64,000 nt of DNA from CAVYGM01 sp963768025. Lineage in GTDB: Bacteria; Bacteroidota; Bacteroidia; Cytophagales; Spirosomataceae. Below, piece after piece: positions 8,968 to 18,770 of this stretch (within the stretch, counting starts at the first letter, position 1; each line of letters opens with the position of its first letter). The notes under the pieces were generated by a model, which worked only from the letters and a program-made list of their open reading frames with translations, had not been told where the DNA came from and did no database searches. Where the stretch lies: positions 186,001-250,000 of the forward strand of contig CAVYGM010000011.1 of the NCBI GenBank assembly GCA_963768025.1, written 5' to 3'. The position numbers were made by a program, and so were the translations under genes.

Positions 8968-9392
8968 ATGAAACTAAAACACCCCTCTGGACGTCCCTCG
9001 CCTGCTTTCTGGCACTTACGTTTCTACTTTCCAATAGTATGGGCTGTGGAGGGATCATATTAGATCGAACTGCTACGATCTATGGCAAGGTGGTGGGTGA
9101 ATCTCGTCAACCGATTGATAGTATACCGATCATTGTCGTCGCAGGCGGGATAGGGAAGCACTCGGGTAGTCTACTGACTAGGGCGTATACAGATAAAGAG
9201 GGCAATTACAGAATAGTTGTCGAGGTTCCCAAAGGTCAAAGTTCGGCTATCCTTGGGATTGATTTAAACGCGGAAGAGACTATTAACTATAAATATTCCT
9301 TAGCATATTTAAATGGTGAGCGAGTAGATTGTTGCTGTTCTGTAAGCGTTAGCAAGAAAGCCAATTATGACTTTTTGTTACTATCCAGATAG
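8968..9392 (+). CDS. Small lipoprotein with a carboxypeptidase-regulatory-like beta-sandwich, apparent 1-base frameshift near the start
   Basis: The downstream frame encodes PLWTSLACFLALTFLLSNSMGC, a hydrophobic signal with a lipobox-like Cys, then GRTATIYGKVV...PIDSIPIIVVAGG...YTDKEGNYRIVVEVPKG, a beta-sandwich of the CarboxypepD_reg type, 141 residues in all. No in-frame ATG precedes the signal, but ATG 8968 sits one frame off. One extra A in the AAAA run 8976-8979 would give MKLKTPLW joined to the signal. Without this correction the frame would have to start inside higA (GTG 8868 or ATG 8820), which is unlikely. Function is unknown. It lies between two toxin-antitoxin pairs. Confidence 0.6.
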
Positions 9393-9459
9393 CATCAGCC
9401 AAAAATAGCATAAAGTACTATCATCACCATGCACTCTTGTTAATCTCTCTTTTTTAATT

Positions 9460-9470
9460 ACTATTATAGT
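9460..9470 (+). promoter_or_regulatory. Possible HipB operator
   Basis: A perfect 11-base palindrome ACTAT-T-ATAGT lies 40 bases before hipB, and a half copy CACTATAAT overlaps the hipB start (9503-9511). HipB proteins bind paired palindromes in their own promoter, so this is a candidate site. No binding evidence is available. Confidence 0.35.
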
Positions 9471-9509
9471 AGTATATTTAAGCTTTTACAAGCCATAATT
9501 ACCACTATA

Positions 9510-9830
9510 ATGTTATTTTTAACTCCCGGCGATATTCTTGACAGATTGGCCGTGGGCCTGAAAAACTCTCGTGTTCGGGCGGGGCTCACGCAGGAAGAAC
9601 TAGCATTGAAGGCCAATGTGAGTATTTCTGTGCTTCGTAAATTTGAGCAAACGGGACGTATTTCTCTGGAATCATTCGTCAAGCTTGCTTTTACCTTAGG
9701 GTTTGAGGAGGAATTATCGGGTTTGTTTGATCCATCATCCACAAACAATGTGAGCATGGATGACCTTTTGAAAGCCCAAAAATCCAAAAAGCGAGTCAAA
9801 CCCTTCAAGCCCAGAAAGGCACGGTCATGA
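9510..9830 (+). CDS. hipB: HipB-type XRE antitoxin/repressor
   Basis: A 106-residue Cro/C1-type HTH protein. The HTH is residues 12-60 (GLTQEELALKANVSISVLRKF), followed by an acidic linker and a basic C-terminal tail (KSKKRVKPFKPRKARS). The last codons overlap the hipA start by four bases (ATGA at 9827-9830), so the pair is translationally coupled. HipB normally represses the operon and holds HipA inactive. Confidence 0.88.
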   Translation: MLFLTPGDILDRLAVGLKNSRVRAGLTQEELALKANVSISVLRKFEQTGRISLESFVKLAFTLGFEEELSGLFDPSSTNNVSMDDLLKAQKSKKRVKPFKPRKARS

Positions 9831-11068
9831 AGACGATCTACACTCTAACGGAAATACTTCAGGTCCGTCTCAATTTTGGTATCGTCCCCGCTATCCCGGT
9901 AGGCCGTCTCGCCAGGGTGGAGGAAAGAATCTATTTTGAGTATGATCCCCAGTTTATTTCCTCGGGATTGCAAATTTCACCTTACAAGCTTCCCCTGAGC
10001 AAAAAAACAGTGTCTTTTCCTCCCTCAGTCTTTGAGGGGCTGCCCGGTGTGTTCAACGATAGTCTGCCCGATGGCTGGGGCAAGTTGCTGCTGGATAGAA
10101 AACTTCGTTCGCTCAGCATCTTGCCGGGTCAGTTTTCACCGCTTGACCGACTGGCCTATGTCGGAACAAACGGCATGGGCGCACTCACCTATCATCCCGA
10201 CCGTTCCGATTATACTACCCAAGAACCTCTCGACCTGGATACTCTTGCTGAGCATTCAGTGAAGATATTACAGGGTGCGAGTGGTGAGGTGCTGGAAGAA
10301 CTCCTGAGACTCAATGGCTCCTCTTCCGGAGCGCGTCCCAAAGTGCTGATTGGTTTCAGGGCCGGCACATCCGAAATCGTACAGGGGGTGAGCACGCCGC
10401 CCTCCGGTTTTGAGCCCTGGCTGGTGAAGTTTTCCAATACGCTGGACGGGGCTGATGCCGGTGCCATTGAGTACGTTTATGGGCTTATGGCCCGACAGGC
10501 GGGTTTAAGAGTACCGGACATGCATTTGTTTGAAAGCAAATCCGGTCCGGGCTATTTTGCAACAAAACGCTTTGACCGACTTTCTACGGGCGAAAAGCTG
10601 CATACCCATACCGACTGTGGGCTTCTGCATTCGGACTTCAGAACCCCTGCCCTGGACTACGAGGATCTAATAAAAGCTACCTTATGGCTGACCAAGGACA
10701 TTCGGGAAGCCCGGATGATATTTCGCTACGCGGTGTTTAATGTGCTGGCGCACAACCGGGATGATCATTCCAAGAACTTCTCCTTTTTGATGGATCAGCA
10801 GGGAACGTGGTCGTTCGCTCCGGCTTACGATCTGACCTTTTCCAGCGGCCCCATGGGGCAGCAGAGCATGCTGGTAGCCGGAGAAGGCCAAAACCCCACT
10901 GCTACGTCATTACTCTCGCTGGCAAAGCACGCTGACCTGAGTGCAAAAGACGCGCAGCAGATCATGAATGAGGTTAAAAGCGCCCTTAGCCAATGGCCTC
11001 TGCTCGCTAAGGAACACAGCGTTAGTACCACCAGGATTCAATTTATTAAAAAGGCTATTAATATTTGA
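9827..11068 (+). CDS. hipA: HipA-type serine/threonine kinase toxin
   Basis: A 413-residue full-length HipA-fold kinase. Residues 1-110 form the N1 subdomain (VGRLARVEERIYFEYD). SSSGARPK near residue 168 matches the Gly-rich P-loop, HNRDDHSKN (residues 309-317) is the catalytic loop with D313 as likely base, and AYDLTFS carries the metal-binding D335. E. coli HipA phosphorylates glutamyl-tRNA synthetase and causes persistence; other family members hit other aminoacyl-tRNA synthetases. The target here cannot be told from sequence. All core residues are present, so it should be active. Confidence 0.9.
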   Translation: MKTIYTLTEILQVRLNFGIVPAIPVGRLARVEERIYFEYDPQFISSGLQISPYKLPLSKKTVSFPPSVFEGLPGVFNDSLPDGWGKLLLDRKLRSLSILPGQFSPLDRLAYVGTNGMGALTYHPDRSDYTTQEPLDLDTLAEHSVKILQGASGEVLEELLRLNGSSSGARPKVLIGFRAGTSEIVQGVSTPPSGFEPWLVKFSNTLDGADAGAIEYVYGLMARQAGLRVPDMHLFESKSGPGYFATKRFDRLSTGEKLHTHTDCGLLHSDFRTPALDYEDLIKATLWLTKDIREARMIFRYAVFNVLAHNRDDHSKNFSFLMDQQGTWSFAPAYDLTFSSGPMGQQSMLVAGEGQNPTATSLLSLAKHADLSAKDAQQIMNEVKSALSQWPLLAKEHSVSTTRIQFIKKAINI

Positions 11069-11148
11069 ATGATAAGAGTCAAATGTCCTTATTGTACTTA
11101 CTATGGCCTGATGGCTAGGCTGGTGACTTCGAAGTAAAACTATCCCAC

Positions 11149-12678
11149 CTACTCCGTTTCCTGAGAAACCATTTCCAGAATAGATTCCACGTAGGTGCGC
11201 TCGTTGCTGAGGCGGGGTACTTTGTTTTGTCCGCCAAGTTTCTGACGGCGCCCCATCCAGCTGTAAAAGGTACCGGGCGGTACGCAGTGGACGAGGGGTT
11301 GGAGCAGGGCAATGTCCTGAAAGCGCTTGGCGTCGTAGTCTGAGTTAACGCGCCGCAGGGTACTATCCAGGGTAGCAAAGAAAGCTTCCAGGTCGCTAGG
11401 TTCCTGCGAAAACTCGATGATCCACTCGTGGCGTCCGCGGGTACCATCACCCATATAGACAGGCGCGGCGGTGAAGTCGCTCACCAGGGCCCCGGTTTTC
11501 TCGCAGGCTTCGGTGATGGCCGTTTCGGCGTTTTCCACAATCAGCTCTTCCCCGAAGGCATTGATAAAGTGCTTGGTACGGCCGCTCACCTTGATGCGGA
11601 AGGGGTACTTTGTGGTGAATTTGATGGTGTCGCCAATCACGTACCGCCATAGGCCCGCGTTGGTGGACATAATCAGGGCGTAGTTTGTATCAAGCTCCAC
11701 CTCGTCGAGCATCAGCGTACGGGGATGAGGTTTCCCTACTTCCTCCATGGGCATAAACTCATAGAAAATTCCGTAGTCGAGCATCAGCAACATTTGGCCG
11801 GGCCGGGAGAGATCATCCTGCAACCCTATAAAGCCCTCGGAGGCATTGTAGGTTTCGAGGTAGGTAACCTGATTCGAAGGAAAATATTTTTTGGTAAACA
11901 AATCACGGTAGGGATGAAAAGCCACCGCCCCGTGAACAAACACTTCGAAATCGGGCCATACATCCAGCATGGATTTGGCTCCCTTTTGCTCCATGATCCT
12001 ATCTAGGAGCACGATGGTCCAGGTAGGTACGCCCAGGATACTCGTCACGTTTTCTTGGGAGCATATTTCGGCCATCTTGGCCAGTTTTTCCTCCCAGTTG
12101 TCCAGCAGGGCCACTTCCAGCGGCGGCGTACGCATAAACTCACCCCAGGCGGGGAGGTTCTGCATGATCACCGCCGACACATCACCCACCTGCGTGATGG
12201 GGTTAAAGGGGTTTTCGTGAATGGTACCCCCGATCGAGAGCCCTTTGCCCTCAAATACCTGGGTATCGGGGCGGTTGGCCACCAACAGGGTCATCATGTC
12301 CTTACCGCCCATGTAGTGGCAGTCTTCCAGTGACTCAGGCGTAACGGGCACGTACTTACTGCGGGCGTTGGTAGTGCCCGACGATTTGGAAAACCACTCT
12401 ACGGGCGTAGGCCATAGTACGTTGGGCTCGCCTTTCAGTACGCGTTCGATATAAGGGTACAAATCCTCGTAGGTAGATACGGGCACCTGCTCCCGAAACT
12501 CCTGGGTGGTGCGGATTTGGCTGTAATTGTAGCGCAGCCCCCACTCGGTGTAGCGGGCCGTTTCGATGAGTTCGGAGAAGGTGTTTTGCTGAGCTTCGAC
12601 GGGGTTTTGCATGAAGCCCTGAATACGATCCAGGCGTCGTTTCAGAAACCATACTACCATGTCATTTACCATTCCCAT
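11149..12678 (-). CDS. GH3 auxin-responsive-promoter family acyl-adenylase
   Basis: A 509-residue protein of the GH3 (auxin-conjugase-like) branch of the ANL adenylating superfamily. It has the P-loop-like FSKSSGTTNARSKYVP, the YLETYNASEGFIGLQ adenylate motif and GLWRYVIGDTIKF hinge region. Plant GH3 enzymes join carboxylic acids to amino acids through an acyl-AMP; bacterial members are common in Bacteroidota and their substrates are mostly unknown. No signal peptide, so cytoplasmic. Start ATG 12678 is chosen, though ATG 12672 or 12660 are close alternatives. It stands alone, preceded by a promoter-like TAAGTTTG box. Confidence 0.85.
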   Translation of the reverse strand: MGMVNDMVVWFLKRRLDRIQGFMQNPVEAQQNTFSELIETARYTEWGLRYNYSQIRTTQEFREQVPVSTYEDLYPYIERVLKGEPNVLWPTPVEWFSKSSGTTNARSKYVPVTPESLEDCHYMGGKDMMTLLVANRPDTQVFEGKGLSIGGTIHENPFNPITQVGDVSAVIMQNLPAWGEFMRTPPLEVALLDNWEEKLAKMAEICSQENVTSILGVPTWTIVLLDRIMEQKGAKSMLDVWPDFEVFVHGAVAFHPYRDLFTKKYFPSNQVTYLETYNASEGFIGLQDDLSRPGQMLLMLDYGIFYEFMPMEEVGKPHPRTLMLDEVELDTNYALIMSTNAGLWRYVIGDTIKFTTKYPFRIKVSGRTKHFINAFGEELIVENAETAITEACEKTGALVSDFTAAPVYMGDGTRGRHEWIIEFSQEPSDLEAFFATLDSTLRRVNSDYDAKRFQDIALLQPLVHCVPPGTFYSWMGRRQKLGGQNKVPRLSNERTYVESILEMVSQETE

Positions 12679-12739
12679 ACCGCGAATTTATTGGATGTTA
12701 AGAGCACGTACCGCTTCCATTTTTACTTCCGTAGCTGTA

Positions 12740-12747
12740 CAAACTTA
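12740..12747 (-). promoter_or_regulatory. Candidate -7 promoter box
   Basis: Reads TAAGTTTG on the minus strand, matching TAnnTTTG, about 60 bases before the GH3-family start. A clear -33 TTTG at the standard spacing is absent, so support is partial. Confidence 0.35.
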
Positions 12748-12755
12748 CCAAAATA

Positions 12756-13649
12756 TTACTTCAATTCCAGAAAGCGGTTGGGGTAGTCGGTGATGAGGCC
12801 GTCTACGCCCATGGCCTTTACCTCCTTCATGGCGGCCGGATCGTTGACCGTCCAGGGAATTACTTTCATGCCTTTTTGGTGAAGATGAGTCACTTTTTCA
12901 GTAGACAGAAGTTTGTAGTAGGGGCTATATATGGTGGGTGTGAAGCCTAGTTCTTCCAGGTTTTTTTCGATGCCTTTCATATTGGCTACCAGAGCGGCTA
13001 GTTTGACGGGCTTATAGGTACCTGCCTTTATCTGGGCCTCCCAGTGTTTGAGTACTGCAAAATCAAAACTTTGTAGGGTGACCCTTTCCGGGGCCACGTG
13101 CTGTTCGATGATTTTATGTACCAACTCCGAAAAGGCAGCGGGCTCAGGTTGTGAAATACTGTATTCGGAGGCTTCACTTTTGATTTCAATATTATAGGCT
13201 ACGGGCGAGAGGTTGTGCTCCCGGTAATAGGCTTCGGCTTTGGCAAGTACCTCGCTCAGCAGGGGTTTGTAGGTTTTTAGTTTCTTCTGTTCGGGAAAAT
13301 CGGCGTTGCCCTTCGAGCCAATATCGTAGCGCTTGATTTCAGCATAGGGCAAGGTGTACAAATTTATTTTCTCCCCCTTGGCGATGGGCGATCCGTCGGG
13401 TTTAAGGCAGTAGCTGGCCAGAAAGTACGGCTCGTGCGATACCACCACCTGCCCATCTTTCGATATGACAACGTCCATTTCCAGCGTAGTCACGCCAAGA
13501 TCAATGGCTTTCTGAAAAGCCGGCCAAGAGTTTTCGGGCATCAGGCCCCGGCAGCCCCGGTGGCCCTGCAGGTCGAAGGCGGGTTGGGCATAGGCGAAAG
13601 AAGAAAGCATGAGCAATGGCAGGAAGAGTAACAGAGTACGGTATTTCAT
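12756..13649 (-). CDS. Secreted glycerophosphodiester phosphodiesterase
   Basis: A 297-residue GDPD with a signal peptide (MKYRTLLLFLPLLMLSSFAYAQ). The TIM barrel shows FDLQGHRGCRGLMPENS with the catalytic His, LEMDVVISKDG with the metal-binding Glu/Asp and VVSHEPYF with the second catalytic His. The C-terminal strand PWTVND and DGLITDYPN complete the pattern. It should hydrolyse glycerophosphodiesters to glycerol-3-phosphate in the periplasm, linking loosely to glycerol kinase at 52475. It ends 77 bases before the GH3 start and lies 8 bases after the Uma2 gene, so the two may be cotranscribed. Confidence 0.92.
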   Translation of the reverse strand: MKYRTLLLFLPLLMLSSFAYAQPAFDLQGHRGCRGLMPENSWPAFQKAIDLGVTTLEMDVVISKDGQVVVSHEPYFLASYCLKPDGSPIAKGEKINLYTLPYAEIKRYDIGSKGNADFPEQKKLKTYKPLLSEVLAKAEAYYREHNLSPVAYNIEIKSEASEYSISQPEPAAFSELVHKIIEQHVAPERVTLQSFDFAVLKHWEAQIKAGTYKPVKLAALVANMKGIEKNLEELGFTPTIYSPYYKLLSTEKVTHLHQKGMKVIPWTVNDPAAMKEVKAMGVDGLITDYPNRFLELK

Positions 13650-13657
13650 AAAATCAC

Positions 13658-14251
13658 TTATTTGAACAACTCGAAAAGATCAACCTTCAACTCCGGAAAA
13701 ATCGCTGACTGTGCCACCTCGGTGGCGGGTTGAAGACCTATATAACGTTCGTCCTCATTTAAGTAGTAGATCAGCACTACCTCGTCATTTGGCTCGACGA
13801 GCCAATATTCCCGGACGCCGGCTTCTTCGTAGAGTTCAAACTTGTCCTTCATTTCCCGTTTTGTATTGCCGGGAGACAGTATCTCGATGACCAGGTCGGG
13901 AGCACCGTTGCAGCCCTGTTCGTCGAGTTTGGTTTCATCACAAATAACACAAAGGTCGGGCTGAACGACCGAAAAAATTTCTTTACTGGCCTTAAGCGAT
14001 TTTTTTCGATTGTAGAGTCGAACGTCGAACGGGGAGTAAAATAGCTGGCATATGTTTTCTTCAAAAGCACTATTCAGTTGTAAGTGCAATCGTCCAGATA
14101 TACGCTGATGTTTTACATTAGGGGCAGGGGTCATGCGAAATATTTTTCCTCGCAACAATTCTACGCGTTCGGCAAACTGCCATTTGAGGTAATCGGCGTA
14201 GGAGTAGGTTCCTTCGAGGTCGAGTTGCGAAAAATCAGTGATCGTGCTCAT
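13658..14251 (-). CDS. Uma2 family (DUF820) putative endonuclease
   Basis: A 197-residue protein with the Uma2 restriction-endonuclease-like fold: a YSYADYLKW opening, FRMTPAPNVKHQRISGRL, VVQPDLCVICD and GAPDLVIEILSPGNTKREMKDKFELYEEAGVREYWLVEP. The PD...E pattern is the presumed nuclease site. The family is expanded in Cyanobacteria and Bacteroidota, and its role is unknown. Eight bases separate it from the downstream GDPD gene. Confidence 0.88.
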   Translation of the reverse strand: MSTITDFSQLDLEGTYSYADYLKWQFAERVELLRGKIFRMTPAPNVKHQRISGRLHLQLNSAFEENICQLFYSPFDVRLYNRKKSLKASKEIFSVVQPDLCVICDETKLDEQGCNGAPDLVIEILSPGNTKREMKDKFELYEEAGVREYWLVEPNDEVVLIYYLNEDERYIGLQPATEVAQSAIFPELKVDLFELFK

Positions 14252-14398
14252 AATTAGCCATTAAGATTTTTCCAAATTTACTATTTAAATCGGGATCGTC
14301 TATCCCGGTTTACTCCATAAGGGGAGGATGACTTTATAAATTTGGATGATTGATCAAATGCTTTTATTAAATTGTGAGTTCTCAATAATACGATCCCT

Positions 14399-15310
14399 AT
14401 GATACAGCCCTTACTTCCTGACTTTCCCTTGAACCGCCGTACTTTCCTTACCCGCACAGCGCAGGCGGCGGGCCTGATGGCTTTGGCCGGTCTGAAACCC
14501 CTCTCCGCTGCTGTTCCCAAAAAAAGCTGGACTGTGCAGGAAATCATTGACCTTATCCTAAAAGAGGGAAACCTATCGGTTATGAAAGACACTGTTGATA
14601 CGCTCAAAGCCGGTAGCGGCGATCAGGTGGTGACGGGCATCGTGACGACCATGTTTCCAACCATTGCGGTTATAGAAAACGCTGCCCGTTTGAAAGCCAA
14701 TTTTATCATCGCCCACGAACCTACCTTTTATAACCACCTCGACAAGCCTGACTGGGTGGCGGATAATTCGGTGGTGAAACAGAAGCAGGAACTAGCCGCC
14801 AAACATGGCATTACTATTTGGCGATTTCACGATTACATCCATCGCCTTACGCCCGACGCCATCAGCTATGGCGTGGCCAAAAAAGCTAACTGGTTGTCCT
14901 ACTATAAAACCGGCCAACCCACCCTCACTATTCCAGCGGTTTCGCTGAAACAATTGGTGCAGCACCTCAAAACGTCGCTTGGTATCACGCACCTGCGGGT
15001 AATCGGCGACCCCGCGCAGAAATGCGAGCGGATCGCCCTGCTGCCCGGTGCCTGGGGTGGGCCCCGTCAGGTAAGTACCGCCGAGCGCGAAAAACCTGAC
15101 GTGCTGGTAGTGGGAGAAGTGTCCGAGTGGGAAACGGCCGAGTACATCCGCGACGCCCGCCTGCTGGGCAGAAACATTTCGCTCATCGTGCTGGGGCATT
15201 CGGTGAGCGAGGAACCGGGCATGGAGTACTTTGTGGAATGGCTGCAACCTAAGTTACCCGATTTGAAAATCACTCATGTGGCCTCGAAAGACCCATTTCT
15301 CTGGATGTGA
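14399..15310 (+). CDS. NIF3-like dinuclear metal protein with Tat signal
   Basis: A 303-residue NIF3/YbgI-family protein. The N-terminus NRRTFLTRTAQAAGLMALAG is a twin-arginine signal, so the folded metalloprotein is exported. Likely metal ligands are in IIAHEPTFYNH, VVGEVSEWETAEY and GHSVSEEPGMEY, matching the His/Glu positions of the family. Cytoplasmic NIF3 proteins may act as GTP cyclohydrolase-like hydrolases; the role of exported versions is unknown. It is followed, after 47 bases, by the lipoprotein alpha-glucosidase. Confidence 0.85.
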   Translation: MIQPLLPDFPLNRRTFLTRTAQAAGLMALAGLKPLSAAVPKKSWTVQEIIDLILKEGNLSVMKDTVDTLKAGSGDQVVTGIVTTMFPTIAVIENAARLKANFIIAHEPTFYNHLDKPDWVADNSVVKQKQELAAKHGITIWRFHDYIHRLTPDAISYGVAKKANWLSYYKTGQPTLTIPAVSLKQLVQHLKTSLGITHLRVIGDPAQKCERIALLPGAWGGPRQVSTAEREKPDVLVVGEVSEWETAEYIRDARLLGRNISLIVLGHSVSEEPGMEYFVEWLQPKLPDLKITHVASKDPFLWM

Positions 15311-15357
15311 AAAAATAGGCGGTCGATGAATCTGTACTAAAAACCTAATCCCAAAAA

Positions 15358-17091
15358 ATGAAACGTACGACTACTTCTGTTTTGATCCTATTTTCCCTAT
15401 TGGTTTTTGTACTATCCTGTAATCCCAAAAAAGACGACACCGATATGCCCGCAACCGACCGCGCCTGGTGGAAAGAAGCCGTTGTGTACCAGATCTACCC
15501 CCGAAGTTTTAAGGATAGCGACGGCGATGGCGTGGGCGATCTGAAAGGAATTATTTCTAAACTCGACTACATCCAAAGCCTGGGGATCACGGCCGTGTGG
15601 ATCAATCCCATTTATAGCTCGCCCAATGACGACAATGGCTACGACATCAGCAACTACCGGGGTATTATGCAGGAGTTTGGTACCATGGAGGACTTCGACG
15701 CCTTGCTGAAAGGCATGCACGACCGGAACATCAAGTTTGTGATGGACCTGGTGGTGAATCACAGCAGCGACGAGCACGAGTGGTTTAAGCAAAGTCGCAG
15801 CTCCCGCACTAGCCCCTACCGCGACTACTATCACTGGTGGCCCGCCGAGAAGGGTACACCGCCTTACCGGTACAGTATCTTTGATGTGAACCACGATGCC
15901 TGGAAATTTGATTCTACTACCAATGCCTACTACCTGCATTATTTCAGCCGCAAACAACCCGATCTGAACTGGGAAAATCCCAAACTTCGGCAGGAGATCT
16001 ACGATATTATGAAGTTCTGGGCCGATAAGGGAGTGGATGGGTTCCGGCTGGATGCCTTTCAGTTCGCGGCCAAGGATACGACCTTTCCTGAATTACCCAA
16101 AGGATACGAAAAAAACCTCAACCAGTACTATGGCATGCAGGGGAATCTGCACCAGTACCTGCAGGAGATGCATACCGAAATATTCAGTAAGTACGATGTA
16201 ATGAGCGTGGCCGAGGGTACGGGCAATACCATGCTGGATGCCCATAACCTGGTGGACGCCGACCGTAACGAACTGAACATGGCCTATGCCTTCGAGGGGG
16301 TGGATCTGGCCAAGCCCGAAGGATACAGCCTGGCCAAATTCAAAGAGGTGTTTAGCCGCTGGGACAGCGCCTTTGCCAAAAAGGGCTGGCTGTCTATTTT
16401 CCTGGCTAATCACGATCAGGCCCGCATGGTGAGCCGGTTTGGCAACGATAGCCCAGAGTTTCGGGCACCGTCATCCAAGATGCTCTCTACCTTTATTATG
16501 ACTATGCGCGGTACGCCCTACTACTATAATGGCGATGAGCTGGGAATGACCAATGCCAGTTTTGAAAAAATGGATGAATACCGCGACGTCCAAACCAGGA
16601 ACGAATACGAGTACCAGATGAAGAATGGGGGTGATTTGGCGAAATTCCTGGAACGGAAAAAATTTGAGTCGCGGGATAATGGTCGCACGCCGTTTCAGTG
16701 GGATGCTACCAGAAACGCAGGCTTCACCACGGGTACACCCTGGATTAAAGTGGCCCCCAACTACACCACCATCAATGTAGCCGCTCAGGAGAAGGACCCA
16801 ACGAGCTGCCTCAATTATTTCCGGGAACTTATACAGCTACGGAAAAACAACCTGGCCCTGGTGTATGGTGATTACACTCTGCTGGACAAGGACAACCCCG
16901 ATACCTACTCCTACACCCGGGAGCTGGACGGCAAGAAATTCCTAGTCCTGCTGAATTTTAAAAGTACCCCCGCCGCCACCAAAACCGGTCTGGATCTGAG
17001 CAAGGCAAAAGTAGCGCTGGGCAATTACGCGCAGCCCTCTGCCGACGGACAGCTGAAACCCTACGAAGCCGTAATCTTTGAGCTTCCTTAA
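15358..17091 (+). CDS. GH13 alpha-glucosidase lipoprotein
   Basis: A 577-residue alpha-amylase-family enzyme with a lipoprotein signal (LLVFVLSC, Cys at residue 21). The (beta/alpha)8 barrel has VVYQIYPRSFKDSDGDGVGDL, DLVVNHSSDEH, GFRLDAFQF with nucleophile D232, MSVAEGTG with general acid E286 and LANHDQAR with transition-state D353. This order and the QIYPRSFKD opening fit oligo-1,6-glucosidase/alpha-glucosidase subfamilies rather than alpha-amylase. It should cut terminal alpha-glucosides from outside the cytoplasmic membrane. No SusCD pair is nearby. Confidence 0.9.
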   Translation: MKRTTTSVLILFSLLVFVLSCNPKKDDTDMPATDRAWWKEAVVYQIYPRSFKDSDGDGVGDLKGIISKLDYIQSLGITAVWINPIYSSPNDDNGYDISNYRGIMQEFGTMEDFDALLKGMHDRNIKFVMDLVVNHSSDEHEWFKQSRSSRTSPYRDYYHWWPAEKGTPPYRYSIFDVNHDAWKFDSTTNAYYLHYFSRKQPDLNWENPKLRQEIYDIMKFWADKGVDGFRLDAFQFAAKDTTFPELPKGYEKNLNQYYGMQGNLHQYLQEMHTEIFSKYDVMSVAEGTGNTMLDAHNLVDADRNELNMAYAFEGVDLAKPEGYSLAKFKEVFSRWDSAFAKKGWLSIFLANHDQARMVSRFGNDSPEFRAPSSKMLSTFIMTMRGTPYYYNGDELGMTNASFEKMDEYRDVQTRNEYEYQMKNGGDLAKFLERKKFESRDNGRTPFQWDATRNAGFTTGTPWIKVAPNYTTINVAAQEKDPTSCLNYFRELIQLRKNNLALVYGDYTLLDKDNPDTYSYTRELDGKKFLVLLNFKSTPAATKTGLDLSKAKVALGNYAQPSADGQLKPYEAVIFELP

Positions 17092-17133
17092 TTTCGAACT
17101 AAAACCAATCGTCACACTTCATCGCCCATTTTC

Positions 17134-18662
17134 ATGAAAAAGTCGCTTTTCCTTCTCTGTTTTTTGGCCGCCAATCTGCTGTTTGCTCAGTCGCCCGAGG
17201 TACTAAGCATACGAAAGTACGGCAACCAAAACGCCGGAAAAATCATGGAGGAGTTTACCAATTTTCTATCCATACCCAACATAGCCCGCGACACGGTCAA
17301 CATCAAGAAGAATGCTGCTTTTATCATGGACATGATGAAGCAGCGGGGGATTAACAACGTGCAATTGCTACACGCCAACTCGGTGGATACGCCTCCGGCG
17401 ATTTTTGGTGAGGTGATGGTGCCTGGCGCTACCCAAACCCTGATATTCTACGCGCACTACGACGGGCAACCCGTCAACCCCGCCCAGTGGGCCAAGGGCT
17501 TGAACCGTTTACACCGAAGCTGTATACCGGGGCTATTGACAAGGACGGAACACCTATTCCTTTCCCAACCGACGGCAAGTACAACCCCGACTGGCGTATC
17601 TACGCCCGCTCTACTTCGGACGACAAAGCGGGGGTTTTTGCTATCCTGAACGCTTACGAGGCACTTGCCAAAAACGGCCTTGCCCCGACGTCCAACCTGA
17701 AATTTTTCTTTGAAGGCGAAGAGGAAGCTGGATCGCCCCATCTGGATCAGATCCTGGAAAAACACAAAGCCTTGTTGGGCTCAGACCTGTGGATCATCTG
17801 CGACGGCCCGGTACACCAGTCCGGTAGGAAGCAGATCGTTTTTGGGGTACGGGGCGATGCTCACATTGACCTGACGGTATATGGACCCAAACGGCCCCTG
17901 CACAGTGGACACTATGGCAACTGGGCCCCCAATCCCGCCCTGATGCTCGCTAAGCTGTTGGCTTCTATGAAAGACGATAAAGGCCGGGTAACCATCAAAG
18001 GGTTTTATGAGGATGTGACACCGCTCACAGCGTCGGAGAAGAAAGCCATGCAAGAGGTACCTTCGGTAGACGAGCAGATGAAAAAAGAGCTGGGATTAAC
18101 CTCTATCGAAATTCCGGGTACCAGGCTAACCGAGGCCATTAGCCAGCCCTCGCTCAATATCAACGGCATGCAAAGTGGGAATGTGGGTAAGATGGCCTCC
18201 AACCAGATACCCACCTACGCTACCGCTGTGCTGGATATGCGGCTGGTATTGGGCAATGACGCCCAACGACAGCAACAAAAAGTGGTGGAGCACATAAAGG
18301 CCCAGGGGTACCAGGTCATTGACCACGAGCCAACCGACCAGGAAAGAACTCAGTACGAGAAGCTCATCAAGGTAATTCCAGGCGAAGACGGCTACAATGC
18401 CCACCGGACGTCCATGGATTTGCCCATTGCCCAAAAGGTGATAAAAGCCGTGCAAGCTACCACCTCCGACCCGCTGGTGTTGCAACCAACCTCCGGCGGA
18501 AGTCTGCCGTTGTATCTATTCAAACAGTACCTGAATGCCACCACCATGACCGTCCCCATCAATAACCACGACAACAACCAACATGCCGAAAACGAAAACA
18601 TCCGGCTGGGAAATTTGTTTGAGGGACTGGCAACAATGGCGGCGGTCATGCGAATGAAGTAG
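17134..18662 (+). pseudogene. M20 family metallopeptidase, split by one frameshift
   Basis: The first frame (ATG 17134) has a signal peptide (SLFLLCFLAANLLFAQ) and reaches FYAHYDGQPVNPAQWAKG, the M20 metal-binding His-Asp region. It breaks at about 17499. A second frame continues with LEPFTPKLYTGAIDKDG and runs to 18662, with STSDDKAG, FEGEEEAGSP (catalytic Glu pair) and the C-terminal metal His in PINNHDNNQHAENE. Inserting one base between GGGC and TTG joins the halves into about 509 residues. All ligands are present, so a single sequencing deletion is likely. The enzyme would be a secreted dipeptidase/aminopeptidase. Confidence 0.88.
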
Positions 18663-18770
18663 AAGATTCTTCCTCAAAAGCCGTTTTTCCTGTTTGGAAG
18701 CACGTTGCCTGCCCGGCTTTCCGACTCTATTTTTTTGCCAACTAATTTTTTACGCATCAACTCACGTCTC

